Shown here one piece after another: positions 44,621 to 53,611 of a stretch of DNA of 64,000 nucleotides. Made by a program: the position numbers and the translations under genes. The notes below the pieces were generated by a model. That model had not been told where the DNA came from. It did no database searches and saw only the letters and a list, made by a program, of their open reading frames with translations. Each line of letters begins with the position of its first letter. Positions within the stretch are counted from its first letter, which is position 1. The DNA is taken from NCBI RefSeq assembly GCF_021631985.1, contig NZ_CP070225.1:10044001-10108000 (forward strand), read 5' to 3'. The DNA comes from Sandaracinus amylolyticus. GTDB lineage: Bacteria > Myxococcota_A > Polyangia > Polyangiales > Sandaracinaceae.

Positions 44621-47600
44621 ATGCGAAGCCCAGCCACCGCCACCTTCCGTCTCCTCTCCGTGCTCGCGTTCGTCCTCGCCGTCGCGCTCGCGCCCGGGCG
44701 CGCCCACGCCGTGCTCTATCCGTGCACGCTCGCGGGCTTCGACACCGCGCTGACCGCGGGTGGGATCGCGACCTTCTCGTGCGCCGGCCCGACGACGATC
44801 GTCGTGCCCGGGACGCGCACGATCTCGCGCCCCGGCACCGACATCGACGGCGAAGGCCGGCTCGTGATCTCGGGCAACGATGCCCGCGTCCCGCTGGTCG
44901 TCGCGGCGGGTGTCACCGCGACGATCCGACGCCTCACGATCGAGCGCGGCAACAGCCCGGCCTACGGCGGCTGCATCGACGTCGTGGGCACGCTCGATCT
45001 CGAGCGCAGCACGGTCCGCACCTGCCGGGCGGCGACCGGCGGCAACGGAATCTACGTGCGGGCCGGCGGCCGCCTCCGTGCGAGCGCGAGCACATTCTCG
45101 GGCAACGACGGCGGCGTCGAAGGCGCGATCGGGGTGCACGGCGGCATTGCGGATCTCACGAACGTCACGATCGAGGGCCCGCTCCGCGGGGTCGTCACTC
45201 GCTACGGCGGCAGCGCGACGCTCACGCACTGCACGATCACCACGACCCACGAGCCCGCGTTCGCCATCGCGGCCGGCGACACGGTGACGATCGGCCACTC
45301 GCTGCTCGTCTCCTCGGGCTCGCCGGCCGTCACGGGCGCGGGAACGTTCGTCTCGACGGGCTACAACGTGTTTCGCGTCGCGCCGTCGATGACGCCGACC
45401 GGCGACGTCACCGGGAACCAGGTCGCGACCCCGCTCCTCGGGCCGCTCGCGGACAACGGCGGTCCCACCCAGACCCGCGCGCTGCTCGCGTGCAGCCCCG
45501 GCATCGACGCCGGTGCGATCTCCGGCGGCCCCGCGAACGACCAGCGCGGTCAGCCGCGCCGTGCGGGCGGCGCGCGCGACGTCGGGGCGTACGAGTCGGA
45601 CCTGCGTCCATGCCTCACGATCAGCGACGTCACCACGACCGAGGGCGACGCGGGCACGGTGAACGCGACGCTCACGGTGAGCCTCTCCGGCCTCTCGAGC
45701 GTCGCCGCGAGCGTGAGCTACGCGACCGCCAACGGCACCGCGCTCGTCGACGACAACGACTACGTCGCGGCGTCGGGCACCCTCACGTTCCCGGCCGGCA
45801 CCACCACCCGCACCGTCGCGATCGCGGTGCGCGGCGACGTGCGGTTCGAGCCGAACGAGACGATCATGGTCAACCTCTCCGCGGCGACCGGCGCGACCCT
45901 CGCCGACGCGCAGGGCGTGGTGACCATCGACAACGACGACGTGCGGCCCTCGATGTCCGTCGCCAATGCGACGATCGCCGAGGGCGACGCCGGCAACAGC
46001 ACCCTCGCGTTCGTCATCACGCTGACGGCACCGACGTCGGAGACCGTCACCGTCGGCTTCGCGACCTCCGACGGCACCGCCACCGCGGGCGTCGACTACG
46101 CCGCGCGCACCGGCACCGTCACGTTCACGCCGGGCGCGACCAGCCGCACCGTGAACGTCACGGTCGTCGGCGACGTCGTGCACGAGCCGAACGAGTCGCT
46201 CGAGCTCGAGCTGAGCGGCCCCACCGGCGCGACGATCACCGACGGCAACGGCCTCGGCACGATCACCAACGACGACGCCGCGCCCGCGATCTCGGTGAGC
46301 GACGTGAGCGTCGACGAGGGCGACAGCGGCACCACGCCTGCGCGGTTCACGGTGTCGCTCTCGCGCCCCAGCGCGTCGCAGGTGCGCGTGAGCTACGCGA
46401 CGCAGGTCGGGAGCGCGACGCTGGCCGATGCCGACTACGTGCAGGCGATGGGCACGCTCACCTTCGCGCCCGAGGTCACGAGCCTCGACGTCGTCGTCGA
46501 CGTGCGCGGCGATCTCCGCCACGAGCCCGACGAGGCGTTCGCGCTGCTGCTCAGCGCGCCCTCGGGCGGCACGCTCGCCGACTCGGTCGGTGTCGGCACC
46601 ATCGTGAATGACGACGCGGCGCCGACGATCACGGTGAGCGACGCGACGGTGGTCGAGGGCACGACCGGCGTCGCCACCGCGACGTTCCTCGTGACGCTGT
46701 CGAACCCGAGCTCGAGCCCGATCGACGTCGCGTATGCGACCGCCGACGACACTGCGACGCTCGCGGACTCGGACTACACCGCGGCGACGGGGACGCTGCG
46801 GCTCGGAGCCGGCGAGACCTCGCGCGCGATCGGCGTGAGCGTGCGCGGCGACACGCGCTACGAGCCCGACGAGACCTTCGTGCTGCGGCTGAGCGCGCCG
46901 TCGATCGGCACGCTCGGTGACGCCGAGGGCGTTGGGACGATCGAGAACGACGACGGGCTACCGACGCTCGCGATCGACGACGTCGCGGTCACCGAGACCG
47001 ATGGCGCGCTCGACGCGTCGGTCACGGTGCGCCTCGCGGGCGTGAGCGCGGGCACCGTCACAGTGGGCTACGCGACCGCCGACGACACCGCGACCAGCGG
47101 CGCCGACTACGACGCCGCGAGCGGGACGCTCACGTTCGCGCCCGGCGTCACGACCCAGACGATCGCGCTGCGTGTGCTCGGCGACGACGTGCACGAGGGC
47201 GTCGAGCGCTTCGCGGTCGCGCTCAGCTCGCCGAGCGGCGCGACCCTCGCCGACGGCAGCGCCGTCGTCACGATCACCGACGACGAGACCGAGCCCGTGC
47301 TCGCGATCGCCGACGCGACGAGCGCCGAGGGCAACGCGGGCACGACGCCCGCGACCCTCGCGGTGACGCTCTCGGGCCCGAGCGCCGCGTCGATCACCGT
47401 CGCCTGGGCAACGGCCGACGGCACCGCGACGACGGCCGACTACGTCGCGTCGTCGGGCACGCTCACGTTCGCGCCGGGCGAGCTCGCGCAGACCGTCGCA
47501 ATCGACGTCACCGGCGACACGATCTCCGAGCCCGACGAGACGGTCCTCGTGCGCCTGTCGGGCGCGACGAACGCGACGATCGCCGACGCCGAGGCGGCGC

Positions 47601-48175
47601 TGACGATCACCGACGACGAGGGCGCGCCGATCGTCGTCGTCGCGGGCGCCGAGGTGGACGAGGGCGACGAGGGCACCACCGATCTCGCGTTCGCGATCAC
47701 GCTGAGCCACGCGAGCAGCGACACCGTCACGATCGACTACGCGACCGAGGACGGCACCGCGACCGTCGACGACGGCGACTACGAGAGCGCGACCGGCACG
47801 CTCACGTTCGCGCCCGGCGAGACGACGCAGACGGTCACGGTGCACGTGCTCGGCGACCTCGAGGTCGAGAGCGACGAGACGCTGCTCCTCGTGCTCAGCG
47901 CGGCGACGAACGCGACGCTCGACGAGGAGTCGGTCGAGGGCACGATCACCAACGACGACGAAGCGCCCGACGCCGGCACCGACGCGGGGGAGCCGCTCGA
48001 CGCGAGCGTCGCCGTGGACGCGGGCACCGCGCCCGACGCCGGTGTGGTGGTGCGCAGCGACGGCGGCTGCGGCTGCGTGGTGATCGGCGGGGATCGCCGC
48101 GCCGTGAGCCCGATCGCCGCGGCGGTCATGCTCGCGCTCGCGCTCGTGCTGGCTGCGCGCCGCCGCGCGCGCTGA
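44621..48175 (+). CDS. Large Calx-beta repeat surface protein with MYXO-CTERM-like tail
   Basis: 1184 residues from ATG 44621. Signal peptide (LLSVLAFVLAVALAPGRAHA). Residues about 25-325 resemble a polymorphic-outer-membrane/beta-helix region with choice-of-anchor style GCIDVVGTLDLERSTVRTC and DVGAYES. Then seven Calx-beta domains of about 110 residues, each with a TI-EGD opening, YATADGTA, DY-A-SGTLTFAPG and a closing TI-NDD calcium-type motif. The tail is an Asp/Ala linker, GGCGCVVIGG, a hydrophobic helix and RRRAR. Calcium-dependent adhesion is inferred from family. Confidence 0.85.
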   Translation: MRSPATATFRLLSVLAFVLAVALAPGRAHAVLYPCTLAGFDTALTAGGIATFSCAGPTTIVVPGTRTISRPGTDIDGEGRLVISGNDARVPLVVAAGVTATIRRLTIERGNSPAYGGCIDVVGTLDLERSTVRTCRAATGGNGIYVRAGGRLRASASTFSGNDGGVEGAIGVHGGIADLTNVTIEGPLRGVVTRYGGSATLTHCTITTTHEPAFAIAAGDTVTIGHSLLVSSGSPAVTGAGTFVSTGYNVFRVAPSMTPTGDVTGNQVATPLLGPLADNGGPTQTRALLACSPGIDAGAISGGPANDQRGQPRRAGGARDVGAYESDLRPCLTISDVTTTEGDAGTVNATLTVSLSGLSSVAASVSYATANGTALVDDNDYVAASGTLTFPAGTTTRTVAIAVRGDVRFEPNETIMVNLSAATGATLADAQGVVTIDNDDVRPSMSVANATIAEGDAGNSTLAFVITLTAPTSETVTVGFATSDGTATAGVDYAARTGTVTFTPGATSRTVNVTVVGDVVHEPNESLELELSGPTGATITDGNGLGTITNDDAAPAISVSDVSVDEGDSGTTPARFTVSLSRPSASQVRVSYATQVGSATLADADYVQAMGTLTFAPEVTSLDVVVDVRGDLRHEPDEAFALLLSAPSGGTLADSVGVGTIVNDDAAPTITVSDATVVEGTTGVATATFLVTLSNPSSSPIDVAYATADDTATLADSDYTAATGTLRLGAGETSRAIGVSVRGDTRYEPDETFVLRLSAPSIGTLGDAEGVGTIENDDGLPTLAIDDVAVTETDGALDASVTVRLAGVSAGTVTVGYATADDTATSGADYDAASGTLTFAPGVTTQTIALRVLGDDVHEGVERFAVALSSPSGATLADGSAVVTITDDETEPVLAIADATSAEGNAGTTPATLAVTLSGPSAASITVAWATADGTATTADYVASSGTLTFAPGELAQTVAIDVTGDTISEPDETVLVRLSGATNATIADAEAALTITDDEGAPIVVVAGAEVDEGDEGTTDLAFAITLSHASSDTVTIDYATEDGTATVDDGDYESATGTLTFAPGETTQTVTVHVLGDLEVESDETLLLVLSAATNATLDEESVEGTITNDDEAPDAGTDAGEPLDASVAVDAGTAPDAGVVVRSDGGCGCVVIGGDRRAVSPIAAAVMLALALVLAARRRAR

Positions 48176-48180
48176 GGGCC

Positions 48181-48216
48181 GACGAGGGGCGCGGCGTGTC
48201 GCCGCGCCCACTCGTC
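48181..48216. terminator. Strong bidirectional hairpin between convergent genes
   Basis: GGGCGCGGCG (48187-48196), loop TGT, CGCCGCGCCC (48200-48209), extended by GACGAG (48181-48186) pairing with CTCGTC (48211-48216) across one bulged A. It begins 5 bases after the Calx-beta stop, upstream of the converging membrane-protein gene end. Confidence 0.75.
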
Positions 48217-48336
48217 CGGTTCGTGAGCCCGCTTCCGCCCGCGCACGCTGTCGTCTTGCCGGTCCCTTTCCGCGGCACGACCTGCGGCGACATGCACGAG
48301 GACCTTCGAGCTCGGCCCGGGGCGACGGCTGCTGCG

Positions 48337-48843
48337 TCAGCGAGGAGGGCCGAAGCTGCAGGCCGCTTCGCAGCCGCGCGGGTTGCACGGGTCGGCCGCC
48401 GCTCGGACGCACTCGAGGCACGCGCTGCGCGCCTCGGGCGCGCTCGCCTCGCACATTGCCTGGAACATCCCCGCGATGCTGGGCCCGCCCGACGTGCACG
48501 CGCTCATCGTCTCGGCCAGCTCCGCGCACGTGGCCTCCTGCGCCGCCTGCGCGCGCCCTTCCCAGAACCGGCTCCCCTGGACGACGGCGATCGGGATCAG
48601 CCCGCCGACGAGGAAGAGCACGCCCCACGCGACGACCGGCAGGTACATGAAGTGGTCCTCGCGGCCGCGCCTGTTGAGCAAGAGCCCCAGCGGCAGCACG
48701 AGCGCCGAGACCGCCACGGCGAGCATGCCGAACGTGTCGTAGTCGCCTCGGTACTGCGGCGGGACCAGCAGCACGTGCGCGATGAGCGCGACCCCGACGA
48801 CCACCGGGACGACGAACCCGAAACCCGACCACACCAGCTTCAA
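48337..48843 (-). CDS. Small membrane protein with Cys-rich C-terminal domain
   Basis: 168 residues. Three hydrophobic helices (FGFVVPVVVGVALIAHVLLV, FGMLAVAVSALVLPLGLLL, YLPVVAWGVLFLVGGLIPIAVV), then an extracytoplasmic domain with eight cysteines (TCAELAETMSACTSGG, AMCEAS, ACLECVRAAADPCNPRGC, ACSF). No family recognised. About 100 bases with no gene lie between it and the terminator hairpin. Confidence 0.6.
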   Translation of the reverse strand: MKLVWSGFGFVVPVVVGVALIAHVLLVPPQYRGDYDTFGMLAVAVSALVLPLGLLLNRRGREDHFMYLPVVAWGVLFLVGGLIPIAVVQGSRFWEGRAQAAQEATCAELAETMSACTSGGPSIAGMFQAMCEASAPEARSACLECVRAAADPCNPRGCEAACSFGPPR

Positions 48844-49076
48844 GCGAACCTCGCGGGGAAGTGAAGACCCGGCTTGCTACGCCCGAGCCTCGCCCGTTCT
48901 CCTCTCGCTCGCAGACACGTCGTCGGGGAGATCGGTCGCGGCGGCGTGGAGATCGCGCCGATCGCCGCCGCTCGCGATCGCCGCACCTCGTCGCGTGGCG
49001 CGTCGTCGTACCCGCGTGATCGCGCGCGTTATCCTCGCGCGCGGCATGACCAGACCGACGACGAGGCCCGCTCGCG

Positions 49077-49802
49077 TTGCTGGGCGCGCTCGCGCTCGGC
49101 GCGATCGCGACGGCGAACGCGCAGGACGCCGCGCCGGCGGCGACGAGCGAGGGCGATCACGCGCAGCACCGCGTGTTCAGCATCGTGGTCGACGCCGCGG
49201 AGGGCCTCACGCCGCGTGAGGTGGGCTGGGCGCTCGGCTGGGCAGTGCCCGAGCTGAACGCGCGCTGCGCCGGCCCGGGCCCGGTGCTCGAGTCCCATCC
49301 GCTCGCGCTCAGCGTGGACGCGCGCGGTCGCGTCACCATCGCGACGTACGACGGACCGTCGGCGGCGTGCGTGCGCGGCGCGCTCGCGGGCGCGCGCTTC
49401 CCCCACGGTCATCCCGCGACGGTGCGCGTGACGCTCTCGGTGCTCGCGCCGCTCGTGGGTTTCGGCTCCATCGGTGGCAGCGGCAGCGGCTCCGGCGTGG
49501 CGTGGCAGGGCCCGCTCCGGCCGCGCGATCTGGAGCCCTTCGTCGCGTGTCGTCGCGGTGGGCGCGAGATCGCGTACGACGTGCAGGTCACCGTCGACGC
49601 GAGCGGCGCGGTGAGCGACGCGCGCGCGATCCGACCGTCGGGCCGCGCCGCGGTCTGCGTCGTCGACACGCTGCGCGCCTCGCGCTTCTCCGCGCCCCGC
49701 GACGCCGCGCCCGCGACCTTCCGCGCGACGCTCGTCATCGGCCCGCCCCTCCGCCTCGGCGGTGGCGGCTTCGGCGGCGGCGGCCACATCGGCGGTCCCT
49801 GA
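49077..49802 (+). CDS. Exported Gly-rich protein of unknown function, possibly frameshifted at its start
   Basis: 241 residues from a TTG at 49077 in the clearly coding frame: LLGALALGAIATANAQ is a signal-peptide core but lacks the usual positive n-region, and no ATG is in frame before a TGA at 49047. An ATG at 49046 in the next frame encodes MTRPTTRPAR, exactly the missing n-region, so a 1-base shift near 49046-49076 probably separates them. The mature part has a central GSGSGSG linker, two similar AgmX/TonB-C-like halves with VTVDASGAVSDARAI, and a Gly-rich end. Confidence 0.55.
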   Translation: MLGALALGAIATANAQDAAPAATSEGDHAQHRVFSIVVDAAEGLTPREVGWALGWAVPELNARCAGPGPVLESHPLALSVDARGRVTIATYDGPSAACVRGALAGARFPHGHPATVRVTLSVLAPLVGFGSIGGSGSGSGVAWQGPLRPRDLEPFVACRRGGREIAYDVQVTVDASGAVSDARAIRPSGRAAVCVVDTLRASRFSAPRDAAPATFRATLVIGPPLRLGGGGFGGGGHIGGP

Positions 49803-49915
49803 GTCGAGCACGCGCCCTGAGGAGAGCGAGAGCGCGCGAACGCGGCCCGCACTCTCGACGAGACCGCGGGTCGTGTCGCGTGTGGGGCCGCGGATGCGCG
49901 TGGTACGATCACGTC

Positions 49916-50182
49916 GTGCCGACGGATCGCGACGAGGACGCTCGCCGAAAGCGCGCCGAAGCGCGCCGCGCGAGAGAGCTCGCCGGCGAGGTCATCGCTG
50001 CTCGCACGCCCGACGTCGCCCTCCACGAGGGCACTTCGAGTGAGACGCGCATCGCGCGCACCTGGGAGCTGACGCGCCGGCTCTGGCTCTTCGCCGGCCG
50101 AGCCATCCGCGAGGTGCCGCGTCACGAGTTGCCCGGCGAGGTCTTCGATATCCGTGCTGAACGCCGACGCGCTCCCGGATGA
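49916..50182 (+). CDS. Small charged protein preceding a nucleotidyltransferase
   Basis: 88 residues from a GTG. Very rich in Arg/Glu/Ala (RRKRAEARRARELAGEV), mostly helical, no signal. It overlaps the nucleotidyltransferase gene by 29 bases in another frame, so the pair is translationally linked. The arrangement of a small charged partner with an MNT-fold protein recalls toxin-antitoxin modules, but I do not recognise this protein. Confidence 0.5.
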   Translation: MPTDRDEDARRKRAEARRARELAGEVIAARTPDVALHEGTSSETRIARTWELTRRLWLFAGRAIREVPRHELPGEVFDIRAERRRAPG

Positions 50183-50630
50183 CTTCCGCGACCTCTTGGT
50201 CGCGCTCGTCGATGCACGTGCAGAGTTCGTGCTGGTCGGTGGCTACGCTCTCGCGGCGTACGGACACGTGCGCGGCACGGACGATCTCGACGTGTTCGTC
50301 CGCCCGACGGCCGAGAACGCACGGCGCGTGTTCGATGCGCTCGTCGCATTCGGCGCGCGGGTCGCCGCGCACGGCGTGACCGCCGGCCTGTTCGCGAAGC
50401 CCGGCTACGGCTATCGCGTCGGGATCAAGCCGCACCTCGTCGAGCTGCTCACGGAGATCGACGGAGTGTCGTTCGACGACGCGTCCCGCGACCCTCGTGT
50501 CGTCCACGTCGAGGGTCGACAGGTTCCGATCATCGGACGCGGCGCACTGCTCGCGAACAAGCGGGCCGCCGCGCGACCGAAGGACCTCGCGGACGTCGAG
50601 TGGCTCGAGCGGCACGGCGACCACGAGTGA
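50154..50630 (+). CDS. MNT-fold nucleotidyltransferase (DUF6036/AbiEii-like)
   Basis: 158 residues from a GTG. The nucleotidyltransferase core is clear: EFVLVGGYALAAYGHVRGTDDLDVFV gives the GG-x-A helix and the catalytic D-x-D pair (Asp in DDLDVF). A substrate-pocket LVELLTEIDGVSFDDA and a C-terminal RGALLANKRAAARPKDLADVEWL motif, typical of this group, follow. Possible toxin or antitoxin component with the overlapping upstream small protein. Confidence 0.75.
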   Translation: MLNADALPDDFRDLLVALVDARAEFVLVGGYALAAYGHVRGTDDLDVFVRPTAENARRVFDALVAFGARVAAHGVTAGLFAKPGYGYRVGIKPHLVELLTEIDGVSFDDASRDPRVVHVEGRQVPIIGRGALLANKRAAARPKDLADVEWLERHGDHE

Positions 50631-50647
50631 CGACAGCCTTCGAGCGC

Positions 50648-52096
50648 TCATCCGGTGAGCTCGCCGTCTTCCTCCTGCTCGCTCCGCGTCGCGCGGCGGA
50701 TCTCGCTCTGCGTCATCGGCCCGCGCAGGTACGACATCGCCCAGCGGGGGTTGAGGAGCGAGGGCTGCGACGTCTTGGCGTCGCGCACCACGAACCAGCG
50801 CGGGGCGAGCCTCTTCACGAGCGCGCCGAGCTCGCTCTTCTTCTTGTCCTCGCCGAGGCCCTCCATGACACGCGCGCGATCGGCGTCGGTCTGCAGGCGC
50901 CCGAGCATCCAGGTGCCGGCGTTGGACAGCGCGCGGTAGTCGAGGTCCATCGGGTTCTGCGTCGCGAGCACGACGCCGACGCCATACGCGCGCGCCTGCT
51001 TCATCAGCGCGACGAGCGGCCGCTTGGTGGGCGGGCTCGCCGGGTGCGGCGGGATGAACCCGTAGACCTCGTCGAACACGACGAGCGCCTTGAGCCGGCT
51101 GCTCCCGGGCAGGCTGCGCGTCCACGTCAGCACCTCCTCGAGCAGCACGCCGAGCACCAGCGCGCGCTCGTCGTCGTCGAGGTGCGCGACGCTGACCACC
51201 GTCGCCGGGGTCTTGCCGTCGACTTTCTCCATCCACCGACCGACGTCGAGATCCTGACCCGTCCGCCACGACGCGAACGACGGCGACGCGATCAGCGTGT
51301 TGAGGTCGGCCGCGAGCTCGGCCCGGAGGCGCGCCGAGAGGAACTGCTCGACCGGCAGTGCGCCCACGACGGCGAGCGGCGGCTCGAGGATCTCGGGCAC
51401 CAGCTGCTCGAGCGCCGCGGTCTCGCCGCGCCGGAGCCGCTGCTCGGCGAGCACCGCGAGGAAGGCGTGCTCGCGGCTCTTGCCGGGATCGCCGTCGCGC
51501 CCGGTGAGGCGCAGCACCAGCGAGATCGCCGCGCTCAGGCGCGCGCGCATCGCGGCGGCGTCGTGCGCCCAGGCGTCCGAGCGGCGCTCGAGCGCCGAGA
51601 GCAGATGCAGCGGCTCACCGGCGTCGGAGCCCGGCGTCACGACCCGCACCATCGTGCTCGCCGCGTGCGCTGCGAGCTCGGCCTCGCCGATCGACCACTG
51701 GCGCAACCCCTCGGCGTGCTTCGCGAGCGCCGCCTCGACCACGTGCGCGTCGGCGATGCCGTCGTCGTCGTCCGGCTCGGGCTCCACCCACGGCCCCATG
51801 CGCGCTGCGTCGAGCGACGGGAACGCGAGCTTCAGGTTCGGCAGGTCGCCTTTCACGTCGATCACCAGCACCGGCACCCCGGCGCGCAGCGCCTCCTCGA
51901 TCATCACGGTGACGAGGCCGGTCTTGCCGCTGCCGGTCATCCCGACGACGACCGCGTGCGTCAGCAGGTGATGGGTGGGCAGGTGAAACGGGCCGAGGTC
52001 GTTGCGTCCGTCGATGGACCGGCGCTGACCGAGGTGGAGTCGAGGAGCCACGATCGCCTCCGTAAGCGATGCGAAGGAGAGGAGAGGGGGAGTCAA
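50648..52096 (-). CDS. HerA/VirB4-type ATPase
   Basis: 482 residues; the longest frame begins with a TTG at 52096. Walker A GMTGSGKTG (about 52-60) preceded by HLLTHAVVV; VPVLVIDVKGDLPNL follows as in HerA/DUF87 proteins. Walker B ALVVFDEVYGF, and VGVVLATQNPMDLDYRALSN as the sensor region, are canonical. HerA-type ATPases form hexameric DNA pumps and are frequent in prokaryotic defence operons. Next leftward gene upstream (52211) is a probable partner. Confidence 0.85.
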   Translation of the reverse strand: MTPPLLSFASLTEAIVAPRLHLGQRRSIDGRNDLGPFHLPTHHLLTHAVVVGMTGSGKTGLVTVMIEEALRAGVPVLVIDVKGDLPNLKLAFPSLDAARMGPWVEPEPDDDDGIADAHVVEAALAKHAEGLRQWSIGEAELAAHAASTMVRVVTPGSDAGEPLHLLSALERRSDAWAHDAAAMRARLSAAISLVLRLTGRDGDPGKSREHAFLAVLAEQRLRRGETAALEQLVPEILEPPLAVVGALPVEQFLSARLRAELAADLNTLIASPSFASWRTGQDLDVGRWMEKVDGKTPATVVSVAHLDDDERALVLGVLLEEVLTWTRSLPGSSRLKALVVFDEVYGFIPPHPASPPTKRPLVALMKQARAYGVGVVLATQNPMDLDYRALSNAGTWMLGRLQTDADRARVMEGLGEDKKKSELGALVKRLAPRWFVVRDAKTSQPSLLNPRWAMSYLRGPMTQSEIRRATRSEQEEDGELTG

Positions 52097-52210
52097 AGCC
52101 CACGTCGACGACGCGGCGTGCCGACGTGAAGCCGGTTCGCGCGCGTCGATGCGAGCGTGGTCGTGGGCGTGGACGGCGACGGCGACGTGAACGGCTTTCC
52201 CGCGCCGCGA

Positions 52211-53065
52211 TCACGGGGCGAAGGGCCCCCCGCCGTTGTTCGGGCCCTCGACGACGATCGGCGTGGGCGCCGGCGTCGGCTCGACATCCTCGTCGGGCCC
52301 GTCGGTGTCGGTGCCGCTCTGCCTCCGTCCACGACGCGCGTAGAGCGAGGGCGCGATCTCGTCGGCGTCGCCCTGCGGCCAGCGCACGAACGTGAGCATC
52401 CGGCGGATCTCGTCGTAGGTGCGGACGAGCAGCGTGAGCGCGCGGTCGCGCAGCTCGCGCGCGGGCATGCGGGTCGCGCCCTGCTCGCGCTGGTTCAGGC
52501 GGTCGAGCATGGCCTGCGCCTTCGCCTGGATGCGCTCGAGGTCGACCTGGGTCAGCAGCGTCCGGCCCTCGATGGTCGGCCAGAGCGAGCGGGTCAGGCT
52601 GAGGAGGACGAACGTGCTGTCGACGGTCGTCCGGTAGCCCTGCGTCGAGCGCCCCGCGTCGATGCGCGCGCGGTCGATGATCTTGCGGTTGGCGAGGGCG
52701 TCGAGGTCGCCGACGAGGAGCTGGTGCTCCTCGAGCACCCCGCGGTGCAGCTCGCGCATGTCGCTGTCGTCTTCCGTCGCCTGGACGTCGTACGCGACCT
52801 GGTACGTCGCGTAGACGACGGTCGGCAGGTCGTCGAGCAGCGTGCGGGCGCGCTCGCCGAACTCCGCGATCAGCGCGACGCGGTGACGGGCGATGCGCGG
52901 CAGGCTGCCGCCGACGACGCCGGCCGCCGTGCGCGCGTCGAGGCGCGCCGAGTGGAGCACCTCGGAGGCCGGCATGTTGATCAAGATCTCGCGCTTGGCC
53001 TCGAGCGCGGCGATCAGCGTGGGACCGTCGGGCATGACGGGCTGCTCGTGGATGATCTCGGGCAT
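52211..53065 (-). CDS. Helical protein of unknown function upstream of the HerA ATPase
   Basis: 284 residues from ATG 53065, with AAGGAG about 11 bases upstream. Predominantly helical with regular charged heptads (TVDSTFVLLSLTRSLWPTIE, LERIQAKAQAMLDRLNQRE) and a disordered Asp/Pro/Gly tail ending GPNNGGGPFAP. No catalytic motif recognised. Same strand as the HerA gene with a 114-base gap, so it may act with it. Confidence 0.55.
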   Translation of the reverse strand: MPEIIHEQPVMPDGPTLIAALEAKREILINMPASEVLHSARLDARTAAGVVGGSLPRIARHRVALIAEFGERARTLLDDLPTVVYATYQVAYDVQATEDDSDMRELHRGVLEEHQLLVGDLDALANRKIIDRARIDAGRSTQGYRTTVDSTFVLLSLTRSLWPTIEGRTLLTQVDLERIQAKAQAMLDRLNQREQGATRMPARELRDRALTLLVRTYDEIRRMLTFVRWPQGDADEIAPSLYARRGRRQSGTDTDGPDEDVEPTPAPTPIVVEGPNNGGGPFAP

Positions 53066-53183
53066 GGGGACACACACTCCTTCCTGGTTCGGCCCGCGTT
53101 TCGTTCGCGAGTGCCCCCCTCATCGGAGCTGTGGTTCCGGCGTTGCGTCGAAAATCGACGCGACGCGATCTTCCTCGGCGCGG

Positions 53184-53460
53184 GATGGGCCGGAGCCATC
53201 GACGGCGTTTTCAGAATCGACCGGCGATGGGTCCGACCTATCGGCGGCGATTTTGGAAACGAGGAGGGAAGGGTCGGACCTATCGGCGACGATTTCGAAA
53301 TCGATCAGGCATGGGTCGGACCTATCGCCGGCGATTCTGAAATCGATCGGGCATGGGTCGGACCTATCGCCGGCGATTTGAAGACGATCGGGCATGGGTC
53401 GGACCTATCGGCGGCGATTCTGAAATCGATCGGGAAGGGTCGGACCTATCGGATCGACCC
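53184..53460. repeat. 41-42 bp minisatellite, about seven units
   Basis: Units anchored by the GGGTCGGACCTATCG-like motif start near 53187, 53229, 53271, 53313, 53355, 53396 and 53437 (spacings 42, 42, 42, 42, 41, 41). The unit core reads GGGTCGGACCTATCGCCGGC, followed by GATTCTGAAATCGATCGGGC with variation; one copy contains the palindrome GATTTCGAAATC. Units are contiguous, with no spacers. No convincing protein is encoded; the 546-base gap 53066-53611 otherwise holds nothing I can identify. Confidence 0.85.
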
Positions 53461-53611
53461 GACCGTCTCCGGGCGCAGCACCGGTCGGTTCGACCCGGCT
53501 ACATGGGTGACAGTTGGTGGGGCCTTTCGTGTCCTGCCGTCCTTGAGCCCGCGACTACGGACACCCATGCAGGTGATGGTCGCGAGTCTGTGAAGGCTGC
53601 AATTTTCGGTC

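Noticed and set aside
44513-46522. Upstream extension of the peroxidase frame
   Set aside because: Antisense to the Calx-beta gene; the lipobox start at 44512 is far better.
53184-53460. CRISPR-like array
   Set aside because: The 41-42 bp units are contiguous without unique spacers and there are no cas genes.
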